DNA of 64,000 bases from Macrostomum hystrix (Eukaryota > Platyhelminthes > Macrostomidae): assembly GCA_950097015.1 (NCBI GenBank), contig CATNEN010000038.1, forward strand, positions 2,171,501-2,235,500. The letters are read 5' to 3'. A program made the translations under genes and the position numbers. This document shows positions 47,107-58,231 of this stretch, in pieces (within the stretch, counting starts at the first letter, position 1; each line of letters starts with the position of its first letter). The notes beneath the pieces were generated by a model that worked only from the letters and a program-made list of their open reading frames with translations, did no database searches and had not been told where the DNA came from.

Positions 47107-50100
47107 CTGCGCAGTCAGGAGAGCAATTGCTTCGCTCCCAGCAGCCGCTCCTGGGTGCAGCGAGCTGGCGTCGTACTCAACTATCTACCAGACGAGGAGG
47201 AAGACTTTGGCGATGTTGGAGACGACGGGGACGGTATTGGCGGCAGGAGTATTAACGAAGCGAGCTTTCCATCGCAGGCGGAAGTTGCTGCCGAAGGCTC
47301 TGAACCTGTTGACGACGGCTTCGACGAAGGCTCGCGTCGCGACTCTGACAAAGAGAACCTGCAGCAGGCCGCAGGCACAGGCGCTAATACCAACGCCTCG
47401 TCGGCAACCGACCTGCGCAGTAGTCACAATGGCGTTGGCAACGATGAAATTCCACTTGGCGGTTGTCCCGACAGAGCATTCGAAGACATCTTGGAGGAGA
47501 CGCTCAGCGGACGCAGAAAAGTTTCGGGTCCGCAACGTCAAAGACTGCCAGCGGCATCGGCAGCAGCGGCTGCGCCCTCCTCGGGAAAGCCGAAGTTTCG
47601 ATTCCTGAAACGAGGCGAAGGTATAAGCCGGTTTAACCAGGGCGGATTAACGCGCAAACCTAAAAAGCCTCAGAAGCGGAAAACCCAGCAGAATGCTGCA
47701 GGTGCATCTTCCACTGCGCCAGTTATGGCTTCTAAAACACCTCCAAAGGCGGCAGCAAACAAACAGATTGTACCTGATCCAGCACCCGTGAGAGCACAGA
47801 CTTCAGCAAATTTTATTGGTAATCAACAGCAGCAACAGCAGCAGCAGATGCTGCTGACCCAGTTAATTAATAGACAGCAACAGCAGCAGAAGACAGCTTT
47901 CTTTGAAGATCGCGACAACGGCGAGCCAGCTAGGGCGCCAACAGCTTGCTCCGATACGCGAGATGAACTGGAGGAATTCGAGCTGCTCGAAGCAGCCGCT
48001 GATAATTCTGTGGTGTCGCAGTTCTCGGCTCTGGCACTGCTGGATAAGGCCACAGTGAAGCGTCATGTGACTAGCAGACTTAGAGAGTCCGAGCAGCGTC
48101 GACTGCAGCAGCAGCCGCGACAGCAGCAGTTAATGCCACAGCAGGCCATGTACTCCGCTACTTTAGACGAGGATGACATCCCCAGCGTGTCGGACGATGA
48201 CGAAGAGCGTCTGGCGGACTCAATGCGAGAATTCAGCGGTCACAATTCCTCGTCGGCCGCTTCTCAAAGCGACTCCGGGCGAGCCTCCGCGCAGCAGCTG
48301 GCAACAGCTGGGCCGCTGGGCGCGCAGCGACGGGATTTTCACGACAGCGAAGAGTGGGGCGCCGGCGGAGTCGGTCTGCCACCGGCGGCCGCATCAGCCA
48401 CGATTGACAGCGAAGCGACCCCAACTTGCAGCTTGCTAGATCCACCTGCGTCGGCGGCTGTGCAAGCTGTCTATGGTAGGTCGAGGATTTTACCTTGTAG
48501 CATAGGCTGATTTCAACGGCTAGTTACTTTAACTTGAATCCCACTTCATGCTTTATCGCACAGCTGCCACCACATTGTAGGCGGAGGTCCATTGGCTTAT
48601 CAGACTGGGGTCATTAGCTCACTCGGTGCAATAGCAAACGCTTCTGGGCCAGGTGCGACAACTGCTGCTTCTGCTGCTGCTGCCGCGGCAGCTGAAGCGG
48701 CTAGTCTAATGATTTTTCCGCACGCTAAGACTGCCAAACAGACGGCCACAACGGCTCAGGACACTATCGTGGCCACGTCTGTGCTGCGAGAGAAACTACG
48801 AGAGTTAGAAGCCGAAATTGAACGATTCCAGGTCAGCTAATGTTTATTATGTGGGCGTGAGAAACTCGTTTCGTTTTAATCCAGGACCCGAAAATCAAAA
48901 GTCAACTGCGCGCTCTACAGACCATCAATAGTATTAGCAGTTGGACTCTTAGCAATGGCGCGTCATTAGCTTACAGTCGTACCCCCAGCCAGGGGGAGGC
49001 AGTTATGCTCATCTCGCTGACTTCCTCAACTTCCTTACTCTCTTATTGTCAGGCAGTGTACAGTCTCACTGTACCTTTTGGAATAGGCCTTAACGGCTTA
49101 AGATGGGCCCCGAAAGCCCCCAAGTTAATGAGGCCTCCCCGCGGAACCTTGATGCAAGAGGCAATCGCTTTCACCGCCTCCCCGCAGACCATAAACCCTC
49201 AGCTGGCCAAGCTGAAGCGGGAACTGGAGTCGGAGCGAGCCAGCCTCGCCGCCGAACGTCGCAAACTCGACGAGGAGCGCCGCTCGGCCGCTGAGGCTGC
49301 TCAGCGCGAGCGTGAGGCGGAGCAGCGCAAGTTGCGCAAGGAGCGCCGCCTGCTGGACGACTACGCCAAGGCGTTGAAGGCCGGCGCCGGTCGCGAGGGT
49401 CGAGAAGAGGTCGACCGGCTGCGCCAGGAGCTGACGGCGCTGCGTGATGAGTGCGCCCAGAAGGAGGCCCGCTGGTCGGCAAGTTTGGCTCGGCTGCGGG
49501 ATCGCGCCGAGGGCTTGGAGGCCGAGAAAGCCGAGCTGCGTCAGCGGGTTCAGACTCTAGAGAAGGAGCGGCTTCAACTTCGCAGTCAGCTGGCTTCCGG
49601 CGCCGGCGCCGCCCCGAAGACCTCAGCGACGCAGGCGAAAACATCGACTGCTCCGCCGCCGCCTCCTCCTCCGCCTCCGCCGCCTCAACAGCCTCAGGCG
49701 CCCCCACCGCCCCCGGTGGCACAGCCGAGTCAGCAGCTCAATGACAACAACGATGACATTCCGCTGACGGAGTCTCGACATCCGGACGGTCGAGTGGAGC
49801 AGGTCTGCTATCCTATTACATCGTCCCATTTAATTTATTCATTCTGATCCCCATTTCATTCTTTCATCCTGATCCCCATTTCATTCATTCTGATCCCATT
49901 TCATTCTTTCATTCTGATCCCTTTTTTATTCATTCTGATCCCCATTTCATTCATTCTGATCCCCATTTCATTCATTCTGATCCCCATTTCATTCATTCTG
50001 ATCCCCATTTAAATCATTCATTCTGATCCCTATTTCATTCTTTCATTCTGATCCCCATTTAAATCTTTCATTCTGATCCCTATTTCATTCTTTCATTCTG

Positions 50101-51468
50101 ATCCCTATTTAAGTCATCGAGATCCTCATTTTACTCTGATTACGGCCTAAGCCAAATTTATTCAGTAATCCCGTTTTTTCAGACTTTTTTCTTGATTTAC
50201 TTATTATCTATGATCCCTATTTTATTCCATTTCCCTTTACTTAGCATTTCTCACCCTACTCCACATTTCCAGGTGTTTCCAAGCGGCCGTCGCCGAGTCG
50301 TGTTCCCCAACGGCACTGTCAAGCTGGTGTCAGCCGACGGTGCCACCATAGCAACCAACTACTTCAACGGAGACGTGAAGACGGCCTACTCCAGCGGAGG
50401 CTCGGACAGTCGGGTGGTTTATCGCTACGCGGACACTGGCACGGTGCACACCACTTTTGCCGACGGTCGCCAACTGTTGGACTTTGTCAATGGCCAGTCC
50501 GAGACCGTATTCCCTGACGGCTCGAGGGAGATTCGCTTTCCAGACGGTGTGATCAAGTCTGTTAGCGCTGACGGCACCGAGGAGGTTCGTTGCCGCGTGG
50601 GACTGCTCGGGTTTCAAACGGCTGTTACCAAGCACAATAAGAGATAGGAGGCTGAATTCAAGATTGTCAGGCAATAGATAATACGCTGTTAGAAAGTAGG
50701 TCAAGAACTGTTAGACAGTAGTTTTTAGGACTGTTAGACTGTTAGACAGCAGATCAGGGGCTGTTAGACAGCAGATCAGAGGCTGTTAGACAGCAGATCA
50801 GAGGCTGTTAGACAGCTGATCAGAGGCTGTTAGACAGCAGATCAGAGGCTGTTAGACAGCAGATCAGAGGCTGTTAGACAGCTGATCAGAGGCTGTTAGA
50901 CAGCAGATCAGAGGCTGTTAGACAGCTGATCAGAGGCTGTTAGACAGCAGATCAGAGGCTGTTAGACAGCTGATCAGAGGCTGTTAGACAGCAGATCAGA
51001 GGCTGTTAGACAGCTGATCAGAGGCTGTTAGACAGCAGATCAGAGGCTGTTAGACAGCAGATCAGAGGCTGTTAGACAGCAGATCAGAGGCTGTTAGACA
51101 GCAGATCAGAGGCTGTTAGACAGCAGATCAGAGGCTGTTTGACAGCAGATCAGAGGCTGTTAGACAGCAGATCAGAGGCTGTTAGACAGCAGATCAGAGG
51201 CTGATCAATCCTGATTTCGTTGTTCCAGGTGTCGGCTTTTCCAGACGGCACCAGGCTGAGGCTGGTGAACGGCCCGGCGCCACTAAAGGAGATTTACTTT
51301 CGCAACGGCCAAAAGGAGGTGCACACGCCGCAGTATCGTTGCCGCGAATATCCCGACGGCACCAGGAAGACCATCTATCCGGACGGTCGGCAGGAGACTC
51401 GATATGCGTCCGGTCGGGTGCGAATCAAGGATCGAGAAGGTCGAGTGCTGATGGACAGAAAGCCTTAG
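47107..51468 (+). CDS. CENPJ: Centriole assembly protein CENPJ/CPAP/SAS-4 with C-terminal TCP10 (G-box) domain
   Basis: Centriolar scaffold that sets centriole growth and binds STIL/SAS-5 through its G-box. Exons: 47107-48475, 48581-48831, 49188-49802, 50273-50584, 51229-51468; all joints keep frame, about 928 codons. The first exon opens at an acceptor (atttgcag) in phase 0, with an in-frame stop at 47086 and no ATG until about codon 207. The start codon must therefore come from another exon or a spliced leader ending in ATG. Seen in order: acidic N-terminus with a KEN box (SDKENLQ, about 82-85), [11 protein letters not shown] (about 167-177), Gln tracts, [16 protein letters not shown], a coiled coil (about 525-690), a poly-Pro stretch, then the TCP10_C beta repeats from HPDGRVEQ through [26 protein letters not shown] and [21 protein letters not shown] to the stop. 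The family call is certain; only the 5' end is open. Confidence 0.94.
48885..49187 (+). other. Alternative in-frame segment in a CENPJ intron (possible SINE exonization)
   Basis: The intron 48832-49187 has a second acceptor (ttaatccag before 48885). From there the frame stays open without a stop to the main acceptor at 49188, in the correct phase. Using it would insert 101 residues into the coiled coil. Part of the segment (about 49045-49125) resembles the dispersed SINE-like repeat seen near 37.6 kb. The homology of CENPJ favours skipping it. Confidence 0.4.
49835..50120. repeat. About 19-24-bp repeat in a CENPJ intron
   Basis: Units of CATTCTGATCCCCATTTCATT with length variation, starting 30 bp after the donor at 49803. 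Confidence 0.85.
50735..51205. repeat. 22-bp minisatellite in the last CENPJ intron
   Basis: About 21 units with GATCAGAGGCTGTTAGACAG and AGCAG/AGCTG variants. It ends about 20 bp before the last exon at 51229. Confidence 0.95.
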
Positions 51469-52039
51469 AGCTCCATTTAAATTCCCCCGTGGTTTTTCTA
51501 CTGTTCACTTGATCATTACAAAATATTAAGCAAAGCTACATTCTGTGACCAAGGTGATGATAGAATTAAGATTTTTGCACTCTGTCGAACAAAAGAATCG
51601 CTTCAATTAACTTCCCCCCCGTTGGCTATTATTGGCAGGATCCATTGTATTGATACAGACACAACTTACCTGTGCTCAACTACCTTTTTTGCTCTCCGTA
51701 TCTGGCTACTACTAGTAGTTTGTTGCATTGCCTTTGTCCCTCTTTTTTGAAATAGTTTGAAAACCGTCCTAAATTAATTTCTATTTTTATATTAATGATC
51801 TTTTTGGTGGAAACAGAAATCTTTTTTCTGTTTTCCAGTGAATTTCGAATTAGCTATCTAAAAAACATTTTGCTGTGTTTTCATTTTCTTGACTTTGTTG
51901 ATTTGGTTTCAAGGTGTATTATGTTTTTTATTATAAACAAATGGATTGGAAATTGATAAAATTGCTACTTTGTTGTTTTTTAGTTGAAGCAACTTGATTA
52001 CTAGGGCACGGGTAAGGGGCCGTTTAGATTTTAACGCAG

Positions 52040-52640
52040 TAGTTTTGTTTCTAAGAAGTACTTTATGTTTCTAAGAAGACCTAAATGTTTCTAAAAAGCA
52101 GCTTAGGTTTCTAAGAAGTTTTAAATGTTTCTAAGAAGTAGCTTAGGTCTCTAAGAAGTCCTAAATGTTTCTAAAAAGCAGCTTAGGTCTCTAAGAAGAC
52201 CTAAATGTTTCTAAGAAGTAGCTTAGGTTTCTAAGAAGTCCTAAATGTTTCTAAGAAGTAGCTTAGGTTTCTAAGAAGTAGCTTAGGTTTCTAAGAAGTA
52301 GCTTAGGTTTCTAAGAAGTCCTAATGTTTCTAAGAAGTAGCTTAGGTCTCTAAGAAGACCTAAATGTTTCTAAGAAGTAGCTTAGGTTTCTAAGAAGTAG
52401 CTTAGGTTTCTAAGAAGTCCTAAAGGTTTCTAAGAAGTCCTAAATGTTTCTAAAAAGCAGCTTAGGTTTCTAAGAAGACCTAAATGTTTCTCAGAAGCAG
52501 CTTAGGTTTCTAAGAAGTCCTAAATGTTTCTAGGAAGTACTTTCTGTTTCTTAGAAGTACTTTATGTTTATAAAAAAAATTTTTGGTTTCTAAAATGTAT
52601 TTTATGTTTCTAAGAATTCCTAAATGTTTCTAAGAATTAG
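52040..52640. repeat. 20-bp repeat downstream of CENPJ
   Basis: Units of GTTTCTAAGAAGTAGCTTAG and GTTTCTAAGAAGTCCTAAAT. The edges are diverged. Confidence 0.9.
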
Positions 52641-53374
52641 TTTATGTTGTAAGGAAGTAGCTTAGATTCATGGAAAGTATCTCGGCTTACACTTATTTAG
52701 CAACACTTGTCAAATAGGTTCAGTTCAGATTAAAATAATATTTTATTTTAATTTTTTACACCTCTACCAGATTTGTCTAACTTGTACGAGTACATTTTGC
52801 TTTTTAATTCATTCACAAGCGAATTGATCAAACCATGTTTGTTTGTGTGTATATACCATGATTTTATTATCATGTTTTGCACTTAAATGAAAAAATGGCT
52901 GGACCTTTTAGAATCTAGCCAATGACTGTCACGCTTACATTTATAAACCTCTATAATTATTTTACTCTTCATATTTACGTATTAGTATAGTTTTAGGTTA
53001 AATGTTTTAATTCCTTTAACTCCATTTATAATTTTTCAAGCTTGACTGCCAACCACAACAAGCTGAAATGATCCTTGTGTATTGACAACTGGACATTCCG
53101 GCCGAATAAAACTAAGTCTATTTTCTATTTTAATACATTTTTTGTCTGTTATTAGTGTTAAATATCAGTTATCATTCCTTAAAATTTTATAAATTTTTAC
53201 TTACACGTGCTTACAATTCCTTGAATAGCCTCTACTAGAGCATTTCTTGTTTGAAAAGTAATAACAATGGATTCCCTCCAAACTTTGTACATCGATTGGG
53301 TGCAGAGCGCTTAGCAGAACCTAATTCTGAGTTCAATTTATGCAGCTTACCGGTGCACTTAATGTGCACTTTTC

Positions 53375-53605
53375 TTGACACAAACCTCGAGAGAATGTAC
53401 ATTCCACCAATATACATTTTGAGCGACCCACCTCCACCCCAAATGTACGAGTATATTGGTCTCGGAAATCCACCTCTACCCCTAGTGTACATTAGTCTCG
53501 CGGACTATCTCTACCCCTTATGTACATTGGTCTCTGGAACCCACCTCTACCCCTAATGTACATTAGTCTCGGGGGCAACCTCTAGCCCTATTGTACACTT
53601 CTCTC
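53375..53605. repeat. About 36-bp imperfect repeat
   Basis: Five drifted units containing CCACCTCTACCCC and TGTACATTAGTCTCG. Confidence 0.75.
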
Positions 53606-54409
53606 GCGGTACAACCATTACAACAGAAAAACTGCAAGATAACAAAAAAGTTAAGTGCAAATCGCTTGCTATCCAATTTGTGTCAAAGTCGTTTACAGAA
53701 CCCAGTGTGTCACAATTTCTGTGCTGAATTTTTATTACACAATAATTTTCTTTGTATATTTAGTATTTAGCTATTTTTCTATAGCTTTGTTTCTAGTTTT
53801 CACATTTCACAAGCAGTGCTTTTTAATTAGCTGTATATATACGAGTATATACTTTCTGGCAGTTATTACTTGCAGTTGCTGTGTGACTCAAGCACCCTGA
53901 TCTCGTATCGCAAGCTATTGTCGCCCTTCTATTTCATAATTAAAGGAAACGATTAATTAGTTTGATTATCAATTTCACCCTTTCCCTACCGCCTATCGTC
54001 TCCGTCCTTCTAATTAAAATATTTTCTTCTAAATTATAAATATCCGTGCGATTTTAAATGCAGCACCGGGGAACAATTAATTGTACAATAAACACCAACT
54101 GGAAGCCATTGGAACAGTTATCTGACTTTGCTTACCTTGTCCATTGGACCAGTGCGTGTTGATAAATGATTTTTTCTTTTTTTATGCAATCTAAATGCAC
54201 CATCTATGATTGGTAAATTATAAAATCCCTATGCCTCTCATTGATTTGATAATCCGAGGTATTTTAAACTATTGTTCTTGGAGTAAAATGAACAGATATG
54301 AGATATTCAAATTCTCTGGTTCCGTGTTGTCTACGGTTCAATTTTCAGCATTGTACATCCGACATGCACACATGGGTGCTTTAGATTCACAAACGAACAT
54401 GCGCACAGA

Positions 54410-54600
54410 ATGGGGTGGTTAAGGATTGGTCAGTTGATGTGTGTACATTGGGGTGGTTAAGGATTGGTCTGTTGATATTGTACATTGGGGTGGTTAAGGA
54501 TTGGTCAGTGGGTGTGTACATTGGGGTGGTTAAGGATTGGTCAGTGGATGTGTGTACATTGGGGTGGTTAAGTATTGGTCAGTGGATGTGTGTACCTGAT
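54410..54600. repeat. About 38-bp repeat
   Basis: Five units containing GGGGTGGTTAAGGATTGGTC then TGTGTACATT. Confidence 0.9.
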
Positions 54601-54870
54601 ACCACTTGATCCTCAATCAATTCAATCGATTTGTAATCACTTTTAATCGGTTTAAATAATTTGCTAAGATTGTTTTCCATGACCGGATCGATTTTGGTCA
54701 GAAATAGTCGAGAATTGGCTATAATACATGTTTTTGTGTCATCAGCTAAACAGAACAAAGCCAGTCAGTATGAGGTAACTACAAAATTATTTGTTAATTA
54801 CTCTACCTACGTGTGTCAATGATATGATATCGATCCATAAAAAATCGATGTTAAAAAATCAATCGATAGA

Positions 54871-55736
54871 CTAGGCGCAATTGATAGCTGCTTCCTCGAC
54901 GCCGGAGGATCCTGTTGAAATCACCGGGTACAGCTCCGCGGCCAGCTGCAGCGCCTCGCTGGCGCGGTAGCAGAGCAGCCGGCCGTCATTCACCAGGCGG
55001 CCTCTGGATTCACCTGAGCAGCTGCTGACGGTGCCGCAGGCGAACTGGAACACCAGCGACCCGGGCTCGTGGGGATTCGAGAAGTCCAGCTGGAAGGCAG
55101 GCGACTTTAGCTGTAGCAGCGTAATCCGAATCGACTGGCTACCACATTCGCTGGTCAATATCACGTACACCTCTACATAGCACTTATACCATTCCCTCAC
55201 AAAGCACTAATCCATTATTCACGCACAACTCACTAATCCATTCACTCTCATATCACTTATACCATTCCCTCACAGCACAAATTAATTCACTCACAACTCA
55301 CAATACATTCAGTGGTTGTCAATCATCTCTTCCTCAGCCGCAGCACGCTCACCTGCTTCGCCACGCAGCGGACATTGCTCCTAGGCGTCCCAGCCGGCGC
55401 CCATCGGCTGCAGTTGACCTTCGGCGGGCAGAGCAGCGACATCAGGGAGCTGGGCGAGCTGGCGTGCACGTACAGGCCGTGGCGGCAGTGCTCGTCCACT
55501 TCGAGCAGCGAGGCGGCCGCCGTGCGACGCCTCTGCTGACCTGCTGGCGCGAGTTTTACGCGACAAAAATGAACTGCACTATTTTGTTGATTTAAAAAAA
55601 TTTTAATTTTAATTGAGAAAATATTGCACAACTTACCACCCGGCCTGCCTGCCACCTCCAGCAGGGAGCAGCCCGCCATGATAGACAGAATCATCAGTGC
55701 CAGAGTCCGCAGCCTGAGCGACGCCATTCTAGCCAT
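54871..55736 (-). CDS. Small secreted cysteine-containing protein, family unknown
   Basis: Three exons on the complement: 55736-55637, 55540-55353, 55170-54871, joined in frame to 195 aa. The N-terminus (MARMASLRLRTLALMILSIM, then AGCS) is a clear signal peptide with a basic start and hydrophobic core. The mature chain has a basic QQRRR stretch and about nine cysteines (in EHC, LLCPP, VNCSR, VRCVA, SECGS, FACGT, SSCSG, LLCYR, INCA), suggesting disulfide bonding outside the cell. A TATA box lies about 75 nt upstream of the ATG, with no other gene near, so it has its own promoter. I recognise no domain. The splice sites are good and codon content is GC-rich like the other genes here; function is unknown. 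Confidence 0.65.
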
Positions 55737-55810
55737 GCAACTGAAACCAATTAGAGAGGCTTGTTGTCCAGCGGAAAGTTTCAATTGCTGCTCCTGGCCG
55801 GACCCACCAA

Positions 55811-55818
55811 TATTTATA
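55811..55818 (-). promoter_or_regulatory. TATA box of the secreted-protein gene
   Basis: TATAAATA on the complement, 75 nt before the ATG at 55736, in otherwise GC-rich sequence. A start site near 55785 is expected. Confidence 0.5.
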
Positions 55819-56844
55819 GGCCAAGCAGCAGACACAGTCGTCTTGTTTTCTTCTTTTGCATTTGCTGTTTTTCCGCACCGACCCGCGACCAACCAGCGAG
55901 CGAGCAGGTGTCGCCCTCCGCCGCTTCATGCTGATTTCATTTCCACATTCAGTAGGAAATCAGCCGCGAATCGAGTTCACTAGAAAAAAAGAGAGTAATT
56001 GTGCTATAGAAAATTCACTTTGAGTTAATGAGTCCAGATGCGGGCAGAAGTCATTTCCTTCTCAATTATCGTCTGCTTTCTGCTTCAAATGAGACTGCAA
56101 CAACCTTTGTTTGTCATCGCCTGAAACGAATAAGTTCGTCCCAGTTTTAAATAATTTTTAAATAATTAAATGAAATTATATTATTAAATAATAATAATAA
56201 GACTGCAGCTTCAGGTTGATTCCCCATCTATCCATATTTGACAGTCTGAAAACTGCTCATCATTTATTGAGCTAAAATCGAATCCAAAGAAAATTGAATT
56301 CCAGAAAGCAAATTACGAATATTTGATGCAAGTCAAGACTGCATTAGAGAATGATGAGCTCAGCATATCCAGGTGGGAAAATTATATTTCCTAATTTATT
56401 TAGATTCTGATCATCGCTTTGCCCTGAGAATGAACCCAGAATCACTACTTTCACTGCAAGCCGGTTTATCCTAAATTCCGTTTTGATAAAACTGTGTTTC
56501 AATGTAATTGCACAGCCAGAAAATCTATTTCAAGTGAAGTGTACATTTAATGCGTATTAAAACGACTTTTAGAAATCTTTCTTTGAAAGCCCGAGCGTAA
56601 ATATTTGCAAAATGACTTTGGACTTCATGCAAAAACACTTCCCTCTGCCTGTCTGCTATCTGCGAAGGCTTAAATACATGCTGTTTACCGCATGTCAGAC
56701 ACAAACTGTCTGCATTCCTGAGCTCCGTAAATAAATCTGGTCAATATTGTTGCATGACACCGACGCGTGACAAAGGAACATTGTGAACTTGGCACCGAAC
56801 AATCTAGAAAGCTGCGGCAACCGACTCCGCGACTCCGCATCTCA
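55819..56844. other. Unique sequence upstream of the secreted-protein gene
   Basis: GC-rich near the promoter, then AT-rich. Nothing recognised. Confidence 0.35.
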
Positions 56845-57340
56845 CCTCTACACTCTGTACATCTCACCTCTACACTGTACATCTCACCTCTACACACTGT
56901 ACATCTCACCTCTACACTCCGTACATCTCACCTCTCCACTCTGTACATCTCACCCCTCCACTCTCCTCTCCACTCTGTACATCTCACCCCTCCACTCTCC
57001 TCTCCACTCTGTACATCTCACCCCTCCACTCTCCTCTCCACTCCGTACATCTCACCTCTCCACTCCGTACATCTCACCTTTCCACTCTGTACATCTCACC
57101 TTTCCACTCTGTACATCTCACCTCTCCACTCCGTACATCTCACCTCTCCTCTCCGTACATCTCACCTCTCCACTCCGTACATCTCACCTCTCCACTCCGT
57201 ACATCTCACCTTTCCACTCTGTACATCTCACCTCTCCACTCCGTACATCTCACCTCTCCTCTCCGTACATCTCACCTCTCCACTCTGTACATCTCACCTC
57301 TCCACTCCGTACATCTCACCTTTCTACTCTGTGCATCTTT
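56845..57340. repeat. 22-bp minisatellite
   Basis: Units of TCTCCACTCCGTACATCTCAC with CTACACT, CTTTCC and CTCTCCTC variants. Confidence 0.93.
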
Positions 57341-57499
57341 TCCTTTCAAAGCGTTTATCTGACCCCTCGATTCGAGTTAAATCTAAGCCTCCCAAAATTA
57401 AGAATAAAAAGAATAATGACTTTTTCACATTCCCTAATTGGGTCAGACGTGCAGCCGACAGCACAGCCTCAGCTATTGAGGCTATTGAGGCGCATCTGA

Positions 57500-57720
57500 A
57501 GGCTGCGTACGGCTGTTCAGTCCATGGACATTTTGGACGCCACACCCATCCTCAATGATCCCAGCTAATTCTGGTTCCCATTTAACAGCTGGGTGAATTG
57601 AAGCAATGCAGAGTAAAATGTCTTGCTACGGCTCGTAAATAGTAAGGAATCAAACCCCCGACCTTCAAGCCGTGAGCCCTAATCAAAAGGCCGCAACTCC
57701 TTGTACATCAGCCTTCAAGA
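57500..57720 (-). mobile_element. tRNA-derived SINE-like element, family 1
   Basis: On the complement: a tRNA-like head with A-box-like and B-box (GGGTTTGATTCC) motifs, a central segment (GCAAGACATTTTACTCTGC ... AAATGGGAACCAG) and a tail GTCCATGGACTGAACAGC. It aligns with 34.0-34.25 kb over the central part and tail. Confidence 0.6.
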
Positions 57721-58231
57721 CATTGTAGATCGCACGTCGTTATGTAGATCTGTAGATCATGTACATCTCACATATTTCCGGTTCATCCTCGATGCACTTT
57801 AACCGGCTCAATATTTCAGATTTCTATAATTTACTTTTTGTAGATTCACTCAGGCAATATCCAAACACATTCGCCAGACGCACTTTAACAAAAACAACCA
57901 TGCCATGTTGAGCATTAATTCTTGCCTTTTTTAGTTTGAATTTAAAATTCTTATCAGCAAACTTGTCACGTGTCTCATTTGATGCTGATAATTCCTGGCT
58001 ATTCTCCAAATAGTCGAAATATGACACTTATTGTCTCAATTTCTATACATAGCAACTGATGTGTATTGAACAAAATTTTTTTGTTCTGAATTCTAAACTC
58101 TGAATTCTGAATTCTGAACGAGACGAAAAAGGTTTAAAATAATTGCTGCAAAAAAAACTGGCCAACTGACAAAGATATTATGCTTTGGACTAAAAGGTAA
58201 TTAAAATTCTGTTATTCAATTGAAACTAAGG
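57721..58231. other. AT-rich unique sequence
   Basis: Nothing recognised. Confidence 0.35.

Larger units (their letters stand above)
51469..54870. other. Region between CENPJ and the secreted-protein gene
   Basis: Convergent 3' ends. Three short arrays plus AT-rich unique sequence. AATAAA at 53106 is far from the CENPJ stop. No gene recognised. Confidence 0.4.

Noticed and set aside
49171-49722. 183-codon antisense frame across CENPJ
   Set aside because: Shadow of a GC-rich coding exon; the sense strand carries the conserved coiled coil and joins the G-box.
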